DNA of 52,954 bases. Source: Lachnospiraceae bacterium (lineage in GTDB: Bacteria; Bacillota; Clostridia; Lachnospirales; Lachnospiraceae). Each line of letters starts with the position of its first letter. Position 1 is the stretch's first letter. The stretch covers positions 1 to 52,954 of the forward strand of contig JAILPE010000107.1 in assembly GCA_024699645.1 (NCBI GenBank), read 5' to 3'. This document shows, one piece after another, positions 44,298-52,185 of this stretch. The position numbers and the translations under genes are program-made. The notes under the pieces were generated by a model that made no database searches, was not told where the DNA came from, and was given only the letters and a program-made list of their open reading frames with translations.

Positions 44298-47096
44298 CTA
44301 CCTCTGTGCTGTTTCACAGATTCCATTCCAATCGAGCTGCATGAGCTTTTCTTCGATCCGGTCGATCGCAGCCGCATCATCATCAGAAAGTCTGTATCCC
44401 CTGATGTCCTTTAAAAGCTGTTCCATGAGGCCGTAATCCATGCTGCCCGCAACTTCCGCAATAGTTTGAAACGCATCTTTTCTGAGCTCCGGTGAAAGAG
44501 CGGGAAGATCCTCCTTCTCATCAGCCGGTCCCGAGAGCTTTTCAGCGAGCTCTCTGTAATTGTTCAGAAGCGCTTCCGTATCGCTTTTTATAACGCCTAT
44601 ATCGCGTTTTTTTCCTGCCGCTTCAAGGTTTTTTGCTGCCAAAGATAGCTCATGAGCGCCGATGATACGAGCCGAGCTCTTAAGAGCATGAACCTTCACG
44701 GTGTAGTTCTCCCAGTCTTCCTCCCTATAATACTTTTCGATCTCATCTGCCTTTGAAGATGCCGTCTTACGGAAAACATCGATAACCGAAACATATCCCT
44801 CTTCGGATCCGCAATCCTTTATACCGCTTTCCGTGTCCAAACCGTTTATTTCTTTGAGCCACCCTGGGATCGTTTCACCGGTTTCACTTTGATCCGTTTT
44901 TTCCGACTCCTCAACCTCATTTATTTTTCCCGCCGGAAGGTAATTCTTCAACATCTCTTCCAATCGCCTGCCATCAATCGGCTTGGAAATATAATCTTCA
45001 AAGCCCTCCTTGATATATCGTTCCCTCGCTCCGGACACTGCATTTGCCGTAAGCGCTATACATACCGTTCCGTTCAGATCACATTCCTTACGCATTTCAT
45101 GGAGTGTGTCGATCCCGTCCATATCCGGCATCATATGATCAATGAAAATAATATCATAATGACCATCACGCGCCAAAGCAAGAGCTTCCTTTCCCGATGA
45201 AGCTGTATCGATCCCGACCATCGTCCGTTTCAAAAGGTTCTTTACAACGGCGAGGTTCACTTCGGTGTCATCCACAACCATTATCCTCGCATCCGGTGCG
45301 TGGAACAACTCATGATATTCATTAACCGATTCAATGTTAGACGCAAATCTCTCCGACAATTCTCCCATCGGATCCCATTTTACGACGTCCTGCTTTACCG
45401 CAAAAGAAAATTCCGAACCTTCACCATAAACGCTCTTTACATCGAGTTTGCTTTCCATAAGGTCAAGAAGCTGATTTACAATGCTCATTCCGAGGCCGGT
45501 GCCTTCCACTGAGCGGTTCTTCTTTTCCTCAATCCTCGTAAAGGGAGTAAAGAGTTTGTCCATATCCTCTTCTTTCATTCCGATACCCGTGTCGCTGACA
45601 CGGAACCTGAGGGATATCTCTTTATCCGAAGTTTTTTCATATCCGATCTCAAAACCGATCTTTCCTTTATGCGTATACTTTACCGAATTGGTCAGCAGAT
45701 TAAGCAGGACCTGTCTTATCCTTATCTCGTCTCCGTAAAGTATGTGAGGTACATCCTTATCGGCGGTCACATCAAATACAAGCCCTTTTTTTGCAGCCCT
45801 GTCTTTCACCATATTGCAGATATCATTGATCATTGAAGACAGATCATATTGAACGGGGATTATCTCCATCTTACCTTCTTCTATCTTGGAGAAATCGAGG
45901 ATATCATTTATGAGTGAAAGCAACGAACGACCCGCATTCCTAATATCGACCGCATATGAGCGTATTTCTTTCTGATCGCTTTCCCTGATGATCATCTCGT
46001 CCATTCCGAGGACGGCATTTATGGGGGTCCTTATCTCATGGGACATGTTAGCAAGAAAAGCAGATTTTGCTTTATTGGCGTTTTCGGCTATGAGCGTCTG
46101 TTCCCTCAGATCGTCCATATACTTGAAATGCTCGGTATCATCATCCATTACATATACCGTTCCGATAACGCGCCCTTCATCGTGAAGCTCACTGACGACG
46201 GGAACATAGACGCTGTCGTTTATCCTGATCGGCTCGTGGTTTTCAACCGATTCCTCAAGCATTTTGATGACTTCCTCGGGATTCGTCTTTATCCGGGGCA
46301 TGAGCGCAAGTGCGGGCTTGTTATAGTAGCTTATCCTGTTTTCGGAATTAACGGTTATGATCCCCTCCGAAAGCTCGTCTATGATATATTCCTTAACGAG
46401 TGCGTCGTGGTCGAGGAGCTTGTATCTGAATATGGCGACGAACATAAAAATTGTCGAGATCGGAAATCCGATCATCGTCACATCATAATAATCTGACACG
46501 TGAGGGATCTTAAGGATCTGAAGTACAAGGAACAATGCCTGTGTCGCGATTGCCAGTGCCACCATTATCAGGCGTTTTTTCGTCGGTCTCTTTCTTTCCT
46601 TGAATGCCGATGAGAACAAAAGCGTCAGACCGAAAACGATGTAGAGGAAAAGTACGAGATTCCACCATGCATGTCCGGTTCCGTTGACATGTTCGAGAAC
46701 GGGAAATTTTCCGACAAGACGGAAGTTGATCTTCGTATAATACAGACCTGTCTCCCTGGTCGTAAAAACCATGACATAGGCTGCAACGTTTATAAGTGAA
46801 AGGATCGCCTTTCCCCATCTCGGTATCTTAAACCTTACGAGTTGTGCAATAAAAAGAAGCAGAGCGAAACTGATCCATATCTTTCCGAAATAAGACATGA
46901 TCAACGCGGTAAAATAGCTTTCCTCGCTCTTTGACAGTAATTGAAGGAGATATCCTATATTTGCGACTATCGTTGTAACACACGCAAAGAAAAGGTACGA
47001 ATGGAGCATTCCTTTCCAATTGGCAAGAACTATCCAGCATTCGGCAAACAAAACGACAATACTGAACAGCTGAATCCCTATCACAACCTCATACAT
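44298..47096 (-). CDS. Hybrid sensor histidine kinase (7TM-PAS-HisKA-HATPase-REC-Hpt)
   Basis: About 932 residues. Seven membrane helices (1-225), of the histidine-kinase 7TM type; a PAS-like domain (IDELSEGIITVNSENRISYYN); HisKA with FLANMSHEIRTPINAVLGM (phospho-His ~355); HATPase with LLTNSVKYTHKGKI, DTGIGMKEEDM and GTGLGMSIVNQLL; a receiver (MVVDDTEVNLAVVKNLL, IIFIDHMMPDMDG); and an Hpt domain (VKVHALKSSARIIGA). A complete internal phosphorelay. Signal unknown. The ATG at 47096 is nine bases from GGAGG; an ATG two codons earlier is possible. Confidence 0.93.
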   Translation of the reverse strand: MYEVVIGIQLFSIVVLFAECWIVLANWKGMLHSYLFFACVTTIVANIGYLLQLLSKSEESYFTALIMSYFGKIWISFALLLFIAQLVRFKIPRWGKAILSLINVAAYVMVFTTRETGLYYTKINFRLVGKFPVLEHVNGTGHAWWNLVLFLYIVFGLTLLFSSAFKERKRPTKKRLIMVALAIATQALFLVLQILKIPHVSDYYDVTMIGFPISTIFMFVAIFRYKLLDHDALVKEYIIDELSEGIITVNSENRISYYNKPALALMPRIKTNPEEVIKMLEESVENHEPIRINDSVYVPVVSELHDEGRVIGTVYVMDDDTEHFKYMDDLREQTLIAENANKAKSAFLANMSHEIRTPINAVLGMDEMIIRESDQKEIRSYAVDIRNAGRSLLSLINDILDFSKIEEGKMEIIPVQYDLSSMINDICNMVKDRAAKKGLVFDVTADKDVPHILYGDEIRIRQVLLNLLTNSVKYTHKGKIGFEIGYEKTSDKEISLRFRVSDTGIGMKEEDMDKLFTPFTRIEEKKNRSVEGTGLGMSIVNQLLDLMESKLDVKSVYGEGSEFSFAVKQDVVKWDPMGELSERFASNIESVNEYHELFHAPDARIMVVDDTEVNLAVVKNLLKRTMVGIDTASSGKEALALARDGHYDIIFIDHMMPDMDGIDTLHEMRKECDLNGTVCIALTANAVSGARERYIKEGFEDYISKPIDGRRLEEMLKNYLPAGKINEVEESEKTDQSETGETIPGWLKEINGLDTESGIKDCGSEEGYVSVIDVFRKTASSKADEIEKYYREEDWENYTVKVHALKSSARIIGAHELSLAAKNLEAAGKKRDIGVIKSDTEALLNNYRELAEKLSGPADEKEDLPALSPELRKDAFQTIAEVAGSMDYGLMEQLLKDIRGYRLSDDDAAAIDRIEEKLMQLDWNGICETAQR

Positions 47097-47130
47097 TCTC
47101 ATTCACCTCCGTCGTGCCGTAACATGTGAG

Positions 47131-47643
47131 CTACTCTGTAACTCTCTTTTCGTCAGAGGCCGCTTTTCTTCGTTTTTCGGCTTTTCTTTGGCGAGCTCTC
47201 TCTATGAGTCCGACCGATTCGTCAAAAGCTTCGTCTATATAAAGATCGTCGTCAAGCTTACCTTTTTTTTCGATCTTCTTGATCTCTTCCCAGTTTTGCA
47301 GAACTTCTTCGGTTCCGGCAACCGCTGTCTCTCCAAATACGTGAGGGTGTCTTCGAATCATTTTTTCGGTGATCGCCCTATTCACATCATCGATCGTAAA
47401 AAGGCCCTCCTCCTCCGCGATCCTCGCATGCATCACTACCTGAAACAGGAGGTCTCCGAGTTCTTCCATGAGATTTGAGGCATTACCTGTTTTATCAAGG
47501 ATGTTGATCCCGCAGACAACCTCGGCTGCTTCTTCAATACAGGGTGCTTTTAGAGTTGCATGTGTCTGCTCTCTGTCCCACGGACATCCTCCCTCGCCTC
47601 TCAGGCGTGCCACAACCTCCACAAGATCTTCAAAGCTCTTCAT
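47131..47643 (-). CDS. mazG: MazG-type nucleoside triphosphate pyrophosphohydrolase
   Basis: 170 residues, one MazG domain. Motifs: LRGEGGCPWDREQTHATL, EEAAEVVCGI, EELGDLLFQVVMHARIAEEEG and RRHPHVFGE, the all-alpha NTP-PPase core with metal-binding Glu/Asp. Hydrolyses non-canonical or damaged NTPs. The C-terminus is Arg/Lys/Ala-rich. AAAGGAAAG before the ATG is the end of the upstream repeat array. Confidence 0.93.
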   Translation of the reverse strand: MKSFEDLVEVVARLRGEGGCPWDREQTHATLKAPCIEEAAEVVCGINILDKTGNASNLMEELGDLLFQVVMHARIAEEEGLFTIDDVNRAITEKMIRRHPHVFGETAVAGTEEVLQNWEEIKKIEKKGKLDDDLYIDEAFDESVGLIERARQRKAEKRRKAASDEKRVTE

Positions 47644-47654
47644 TTTGCTTTCCT

Positions 47655-47765
47655 TTCAATACTCCGGATATGACCGCTCTTTCTTTTCTTTCATTACTCC
47701 GGATCCGAATGCTTTTCTTTTATCACTCAGGGTCTGACCGGTTTGCCGCTATAGTTTTGACCTCT
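47655..47765. repeat. Tandem repeat between larC and mazG
   Basis: Three diverged units share actccggat...gaccg...ctttctttt; unit starts at about 47661, 47696 and 47725 (35 and 29 bp). The last one provides the mazG ribosome site. Confidence 0.75.
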
Positions 47766-47771
47766 CCGGGC

Positions 47772-49277
47772 TCACTTACCCGTATAAGCACGTACCGCTT
47801 TTTCGCAAACCTCTTCAAGCGGAACACCCTCCCTGCACGCAATGGCGGCAACGCTTTCATATTCGGGATAAACCTTTTCTTTCCCGCTGTGAGTGCAAAC
47901 CTTTAGATCGACCTCACCATGCTCTGTTGAAACCGTCACTTTTTTTCTCGGAAGCACAGTACGCAGCATCTTTTGCCGCCTGATCCCGATCGTTGTCGTA
48001 TTTTCGAATACTATGTCCTCCATACGGCTGATGATCTCTTCATCACAGATCACCGTCAGAAGGTATGCCGGCCGATTCTTTTTCATATACACCGGTGTGA
48101 AGAAAACATCCCTTGCTCCGTTTTCCATAAGACGTTCGAGAACAAACCCAAGCTGCTCTCCCGTAGAATCGTCAATGTTCGTCTCAAGCTTCCAGATAGT
48201 GTCACTTTCGTTCAAATCCGTGTCCCGGCACGATCCTTTCTCGCTTATTCCCGAATTCTCTGCCAACAATCCTTTCCCGCCTATCCCCGAATTCCCAGCC
48301 AACGATCCGCTTTCAATAATTACCGCTCTTAAAATACTCGGATATTTATATGCCCGCTTTCCAGCACCGAGTCCGACCTTCAAAGAGATAAAGGTCTCGG
48401 GCAGCTTCGTATCGGTCATAACAGCCGCAGCAAACGCCGCACCCGTGGGAGTAATAAGCTCCACAGGTCTCTCGGTCACAGAGATCGGAAGTCTGCAAGC
48501 GGAAGCAATATTCATAACGGCCGGTACCGGTATGGGAAGTATCCCGTGAGCACACCTCACCGTTCCCGTTCCCTCGCATATTTTAGGTATCACGACCTTC
48601 TCAATTCCGAGGTTGTCAAAGCAGACCGCTGCCGCTACAATATCGGCTATCGAATCGAGTGCCCCGACTTCATGGAAATGTACCTCATTCTTGTCTTTTC
48701 CGTGAGCTTTTCCCTCTGCCTCGGCAAGAATGTCAAAAATCTTCCCCGCAAGCTTCCTGGCATTCGGTGTCATTTCCATTCCATCCATGATCCTGTTAAC
48801 ATCTGCGAGATTTCTGTGTTCATGGTGATGATTGTGGTCATGATCATGATGGTCGTGGTCATGATAATGGTCATGGTCGTGGTGGTCGTGATCATGGTCT
48901 TTGTGGTGGTCATGTTCGTAGTCGTCATGATCATGGTGGTGATCGTGATCATGGTGGTGATCGTGATCATGGTGGTGATCGTCATGATCATGGTGGTAAT
49001 CGTGATCATGGTCGTGATCGTCATGTCCGTTTAAATGGCCGTAAAGATACTCCATATCATGATCGTGATTATCATGTTCTTCATCGAGCACCACGTCAAA
49101 ATTACAGCAATCCACCGCATTTTTCATTACTCTTTCGGTTACGATCTTAACACCTTCCCGGCTGAGACCTTCAAGCGCCTTTCTCATAACGCATTCATCG
49201 GCTCCGAGATCGAGGAGCGCACCGACTATCATGTCACCGCTAATTCCGCTTCCGCAATCAAGATAAAGTGTCTTCAT
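47772..49277 (-). CDS. larC: Nickel insertion protein LarC, with long His/Asp repeat
   Basis: 501 residues in one uninterrupted frame. LarC is the CTP-dependent nickel insertase that completes the nickel-pincer cofactor of lactate racemase. N-terminal MKTLYLDCGSGISGDM, GALLDLGADE; then ~90 residues of His/Asp runs (about 70-160), a nickel-binding or storage tail; then HFHEVGALDSIADIV, PVPAVMNIA, ELITPTGAA; and the C-terminal domain with LETNIDDSTGEQLGFVLE and KKNRPAYLLTVIC. A short Gly/Asn/Ser insertion (LAGNSGIGGKG/LAENSGISEKG) is a two-copy repeat. In Lactobacillus the two halves are joined by frameshifting; here no frameshift is needed. ATG at 49277 after AAAGGTG. Confidence 0.95.
   Translation of the reverse strand: MKTLYLDCGSGISGDMIVGALLDLGADECVMRKALEGLSREGVKIVTERVMKNAVDCCNFDVVLDEEHDNHDHDMEYLYGHLNGHDDHDHDHDYHHDHDDHHHDHDHHHDHDHHHDHDDYEHDHHKDHDHDHHDHDHYHDHDHHDHDHNHHHEHRNLADVNRIMDGMEMTPNARKLAGKIFDILAEAEGKAHGKDKNEVHFHEVGALDSIADIVAAAVCFDNLGIEKVVIPKICEGTGTVRCAHGILPIPVPAVMNIASACRLPISVTERPVELITPTGAAFAAAVMTDTKLPETFISLKVGLGAGKRAYKYPSILRAVIIESGSLAGNSGIGGKGLLAENSGISEKGSCRDTDLNESDTIWKLETNIDDSTGEQLGFVLERLMENGARDVFFTPVYMKKNRPAYLLTVICDEEIISRMEDIVFENTTTIGIRRQKMLRTVLPRKKVTVSTEHGEVDLKVCTHSGKEKVYPEYESVAAIACREGVPLEEVCEKAVRAYTGK
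48820..49065. repeat. Coding repeats for the LarC His/Asp tract
   Basis: Simple catgatcatggtggt-like repeats of 6-18 bp, in frame with larC throughout. Not a CRISPR: the units are contiguous without spacers. Confidence 0.95.
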
Positions 49278-49329
49278 GCTTTCACCTTTCTTTCTGCAGG
49301 ACATCCGAATTCGCCCTGCACATATTGTT

Positions 49330-50073
49330 TTATCTGACGGCAAGTCTGTTGATCTGCGCCGCAAGATATCCGGCTCCGTAACCGTTATCTATATTTACAA
49401 CGGCAACTCCGTTCGCGCATGAATTGATCATGGACAAAAGTGCCGACAATCCCTCAAAATTAGCTCCGTACCCCACCGACGTAGGAACTGCTATCACCGG
49501 CACCCGCGCGAGTCCGCCGACAACACTCGCAAGTGCACCTTCCATCCCGGCAATAGCAACAACACAATTAGCTTCACGTATAACGTCAGTCTTAGAGAGA
49601 AGCCTGTGAAGTCCGCTCACCCCGACATCATATATCCTCTCAACTCTGCACCCGAAGAATTCTGCCGTCTGCGCCGCCTCTTCGGCGACAGGCACATCGG
49701 AAGTCCCACCGCAGCAGATCGCGATCATTCCCCCCGCTTTCAAGGGCTTTCCTGCAGTGATCAAACGACTTACAGGGTCGTACACGGCAGCGCTCACTTC
49801 TTCACGAACGATCTCATATTGATGTTTGTTTGCGCGCGTTCCGAGAACACGTCCTTCACTGTCAAAAAGACGTTTAAATATACTCACAAGATGTTCGTCA
49901 AGCTTCCCTTCACAATACACAACCTCCGGAAACCCGCTTCTCTCGCTTCTTCCCGTATCAAGCTTTGCAAATCCGAGGTCCGCATAAGAGCCGCTTTTTA
50001 AGGCCTTTTCGGCATCCGAAACGCTCATCTCTTTGTTCGCAACTTTTTCAAGAATTTCTTCTATTCCTGTCAT
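49330..50073 (-). CDS. larB: Nickel-pincer cofactor biosynthesis protein LarB
   Basis: 247 residues. LarB carboxylates and hydrolyses nicotinic acid adenine dinucleotide, the first cofactor step. AIR-carboxylase-like core: GTRANKHQYEIVREE, AICCGGTSDVPVAEEAAQTAEFFG, YDVGVSGLHRLLS, VAIAGMEGALASVVGGL, PVIAVPTSVGYGANFEGLSALLSMINSCANGVAVVNIDNGYGAGYLAA. GGGAGAG precedes the ATG. larE and a larA homologue are not in the window. Confidence 0.96.
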   Translation of the reverse strand: MTGIEEILEKVANKEMSVSDAEKALKSGSYADLGFAKLDTGRSERSGFPEVVYCEGKLDEHLVSIFKRLFDSEGRVLGTRANKHQYEIVREEVSAAVYDPVSRLITAGKPLKAGGMIAICCGGTSDVPVAEEAAQTAEFFGCRVERIYDVGVSGLHRLLSKTDVIREANCVVAIAGMEGALASVVGGLARVPVIAVPTSVGYGANFEGLSALLSMINSCANGVAVVNIDNGYGAGYLAAQINRLAVR

Positions 50074-50110
50074 TATCTCTCCCGATAAAATTATTGTTTA
50101 AATCTTTCAC

Positions 50111-50136
50111 GATACCCACTTAAAGAAGTGAGTATC
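50111..50136 (-). promoter_or_regulatory. Hairpin in the larB leader
   Basis: GATACTCACTT pairs with AAGTGGGTATC (one G-T pair) around a four-base loop, 40 bp before larB. No T tract follows, so it is not a terminator. Confidence 0.5.
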
Positions 50137-50169
50137 TTCTCTTACCGAAATAAAGCCCGCTTCAGATTC

Positions 50170-50179
50170 AGTATAGCAT
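50170..50179 (-). promoter_or_regulatory. Extended -10 promoter of larB
   Basis: TATACT (50170-50175) preceded by TGC, an extended -10; no good -35 is visible. Confidence 0.5.
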
Positions 50180-50228
50180 ATCATCGATTTGAAAAACAGC
50201 TTACAAGAAAAGATATGTCCGTATACGT

Positions 50229-50260
50229 GAAAAGACCGAACATGTCGGTCTTTTCTTTAT
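50229..50260. terminator. Bidirectional terminator between the membrane-protein genes and larB
   Basis: Perfect 11-bp stem GAAAAGACCGA/TCGGTCTTTTC with a five-base loop; T-rich on the 3' side in both directions. It ends the minus-strand transcript of the two membrane-protein genes. The rest of the gap 50256-50403 holds another small hairpin (near 50280-50300) and no gene. Confidence 0.75.
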
Positions 50261-50403
50261 TATCCGTGTCTCTGACTGCTCCCACAGGCAAGCCTATGGG
50301 GTTTCGCCGAGAATTTATAACGTGTATTTATACTTTGTTACGCCAAGCCTCACATGATCGTGAGTACAACCGTGCGGCCGTTGATCATAAAAAGCTTCCT
50401 CTG

Positions 50404-50745
50404 TCATTCTTTCTCAAGCTCGGCTTCCTTAGCTCGGGTTGTTCTGCCGAGTGACTTCTTTACTACTCCCTTTGGATCTGCGATAAGAAGTCTGACTACC
50501 CATATGACCAGTCCGAGTGCAACAACCGAAAGTCCAAGGAATGAATCGTTGAGCATATCGACAGGTTCGGGTGTAAAGTAAGCTGCTTCAAGCTCGATAT
50601 ACTCTGCGATCGCATCAACAAACCACATGAGGGAAGCTCCCCAATACATAAGTGCGAGGCTTCCGAGTCTCATATCATCATTTTCACGTTTATACCATTT
50701 AACCGTGACAGCAACAGCGGCAAAAACGCTTATAAGCAATGTCAT
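50404..50745 (-). CDS. Small membrane protein, unknown function
   Basis: 113 residues with about three membrane helices (LLISVFAAVAVTVKWY, SLALMYWGASLMWFVDAIAEYI, LGLSVVALGLVIWVVRLLI) and a charged C-terminal tail (GRTTRAKEAELEKE). No family recognised with certainty. It lies 22 bp after another small membrane protein and shares its structured leader. GGGAGG precedes the ATG. Confidence 0.7.
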   Translation of the reverse strand: MTLLISVFAAVAVTVKWYKRENDDMRLGSLALMYWGASLMWFVDAIAEYIELEAAYFTPEPVDMLNDSFLGLSVVALGLVIWVVRLLIADPKGVVKKSLGRTTRAKEAELEKE

Positions 50746-50767
50746 AAATGTACCCTCCCATTATTAT

Positions 50768-51187
50768 TTATTTTCTGTCTTTGATAATTGCTTCCGTCTG
50801 TAATCCTTTTAATGCGGGACGTCCTGCAATATATAACGCAGTCTTGCTCATAACAAACCAAACACCGGTCACAAGCGCAGCCATCCCGACTCCTACCGTG
50901 CCGATTTCAGTCAGCATCTCCGCCGCATCGGCAGCGTCGTTCATCGCTGTGAGGAAGGGGAACCACGGAACAACCTCTCCGTGCCAAACATGCTCAAACG
51001 CAAGAAGAGCACTTCCTCCGAAAAGAAGCTTTGAAAGCCATCCGAGTCTCGTCGACAACGGGATCAAAGGCTTCTCGACATTTGAAGTATTTCCCTTTGC
51101 CTCAGCAAGTTTTTCCTTCTTTGCCACTTTTTTTTCTATTACCTTAACTACGATTGCCTCTGCCACAGATACCGTAAAACAAGCCAT
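50768..51187 (-). CDS. Small membrane protein, unknown function
   Basis: 139 residues. A Lys-rich amphipathic N-terminal segment (IEKKVAKKEKLAEAKG), then hydrophobic stretches LGWLSKLLFGGSALLAFEHVWHG, EMLTEIGTVGVGMAALVTGVWFVMS. The motif EHVWHGEVVPWFPFL contains two His in or near the membrane. Not recognised. AGGAGG precedes the ATG; first gene of a two-gene unit. Confidence 0.7.
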   Translation of the reverse strand: MACFTVSVAEAIVVKVIEKKVAKKEKLAEAKGNTSNVEKPLIPLSTRLGWLSKLLFGGSALLAFEHVWHGEVVPWFPFLTAMNDAADAAEMLTEIGTVGVGMAALVTGVWFVMSKTALYIAGRPALKGLQTEAIIKDRK

Positions 51188-51223
51188 GTTCGTTTCCTCC
51201 TTTTAACGTCCATACCACAAGAT

Positions 51224-51281
51224 TCAGTGATTCGACCGATACCCGGTATCGGATCTTCACCGATTACAGTAAAATCACTGA
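51224..51281 (-). promoter_or_regulatory. Structured 5' leader of the membrane-protein operon
   Basis: Nested stems: outer TCAGTGATT/AATCACTGA (51273-51281 with 51224-51232) and inner CCGATACC/GGTATCGG (51236-51252). It fits between the candidate promoter and the ribosome site. It does not match a riboswitch class I can name; the inner palindrome could also be an operator. Confidence 0.55.
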
Positions 51282-51291
51282 CATCTAATTT

Positions 51292-51320
51292 AACATATAT
51301 ACGTTCGCGTAACACATCAA
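51292..51320 (-). promoter_or_regulatory. Candidate promoter of the membrane-protein operon
   Basis: TTGATG (51315-51320), 17 bp, TATGTT (51292-51297), placing the start just before the structured leader. Better TTGACA boxes nearby lack a matching -10. Confidence 0.4.
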
Positions 51321-51352
51321 TATCCGCTGATGCACTTGTCAATTATTGTCAA

Positions 51353-52027
51353 TCATCGATCCGATGAAGCAACCCCTGTGATCAGTTTCCTTATATCATC
51401 AGCCGTTTTGGCTATAAGCGTTGCACCCGCTCTTTTCAGTTCCTCTTCACTTCCGTAGCCGTATAAAACTCCTACCGAATCAACCCCGACCTCTACGGCC
51501 GCCTCGATATCGTAAAAGCGGTCTCCGACCATTACGATGTCCTTTCGGTCTTCGTCCGTAAGTCCGAGGTAGTCCATGGCTTCATGTATAAGCCTTGCTT
51601 TGCTCGGGTTTTTGTCTTCCTTTGAAGGTCCGACGATCTCTTCGAAACACTCTTTGATCCCGTTGTTCCCGGCTACGACCTCGGCGAGGACTTTGGGCTT
51701 CGAGGTTACCATCATAAGCGTACAGCCGCCGGCTTTGAGGCTCTCGAGCATTTCCTTGACTCCGTCGTAAAGAGGCGCTTTAAAGATACCCTCTTTTTCG
51801 TAGTGCGCTCTGTAATACTTGATCGCATCCATGCACTGTTCCTCGTTCATTCCGTAACGGTCATGGAACGATACATAAAGAGGGGGACCGATGAACTTCT
51901 TGAGGTTCTCATAGTCATCTTCTACCCCGAACTTTTCGAGTGCTTTACGGGCCGATTCGATGATCCCGAACTCGGACTGCGTGAGCGTCCCGTCAAGATC
52001 GAAAAACACATATTTATACTTGGACAT
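51353..52027 (-). CDS. HAD-family phosphatase, phosphoglycolate-phosphatase-like
   Basis: 224 residues. HAD motifs: FFDLDGTLTQSEFG (nucleophile and acid Asp), LMMVTSKPK (motif II), KEDKNPSKARLI (motif III Lys) and IVMVGDRFYDIEAAVEVGVDSVGVLYGYGSEEEL (motif IV). The helical cap resembles Gph/PgmB-type enzymes; the substrate is not determined. AAGGA precedes the ATG. Confidence 0.9.
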   Translation of the reverse strand: MSKYKYVFFDLDGTLTQSEFGIIESARKALEKFGVEDDYENLKKFIGPPLYVSFHDRYGMNEEQCMDAIKYYRAHYEKEGIFKAPLYDGVKEMLESLKAGGCTLMMVTSKPKVLAEVVAGNNGIKECFEEIVGPSKEDKNPSKARLIHEAMDYLGLTDEDRKDIVMVGDRFYDIEAAVEVGVDSVGVLYGYGSEEELKRAGATLIAKTADDIRKLITGVASSDR

Positions 52028-52115
52028 CTGATATTTCCTTACGCCGAATGACCGTTACCCGGGCATCACATCGGCACCTTTCATACGTATTTTTATCATT
52101 TTCCATCCCTGCGAA

Positions 52116-52185
52116 GTACAAAGGTCTCTACCTTTCCTTTCGTCCCGTAAGCATGAAGATTTCTACCTGTCCTTCCGTCCGAACA
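52116..52185. repeat. 35-bp duplication of the DUF362 gene's 3' end
   Basis: Two units starting at 52116 and 52151 (35 bp apart). The second spans the last codons (GRKDR) and stop of the DUF362 gene; the first is a downstream copy that still reads GRKER-stop. Confidence 0.8.

Noticed and set aside
48820-49065. Regular repeats that could suggest a CRISPR array
   Set aside because: They are contiguous 6-18 bp repeats without spacers and encode the His/Asp tract of LarC in frame.
50256-50403. Short hairpin and palindrome resembling a tRNA or riboswitch fragment
   Set aside because: No cloverleaf or known riboswitch core can be drawn; the hairpin is nine base pairs with a two-base loop and no T tract.
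51148-51342. 64-residue ORF ahead of the membrane-protein gene
   Set aside because: It covers the promoter and structured leader and overlaps the real gene's start out of frame.
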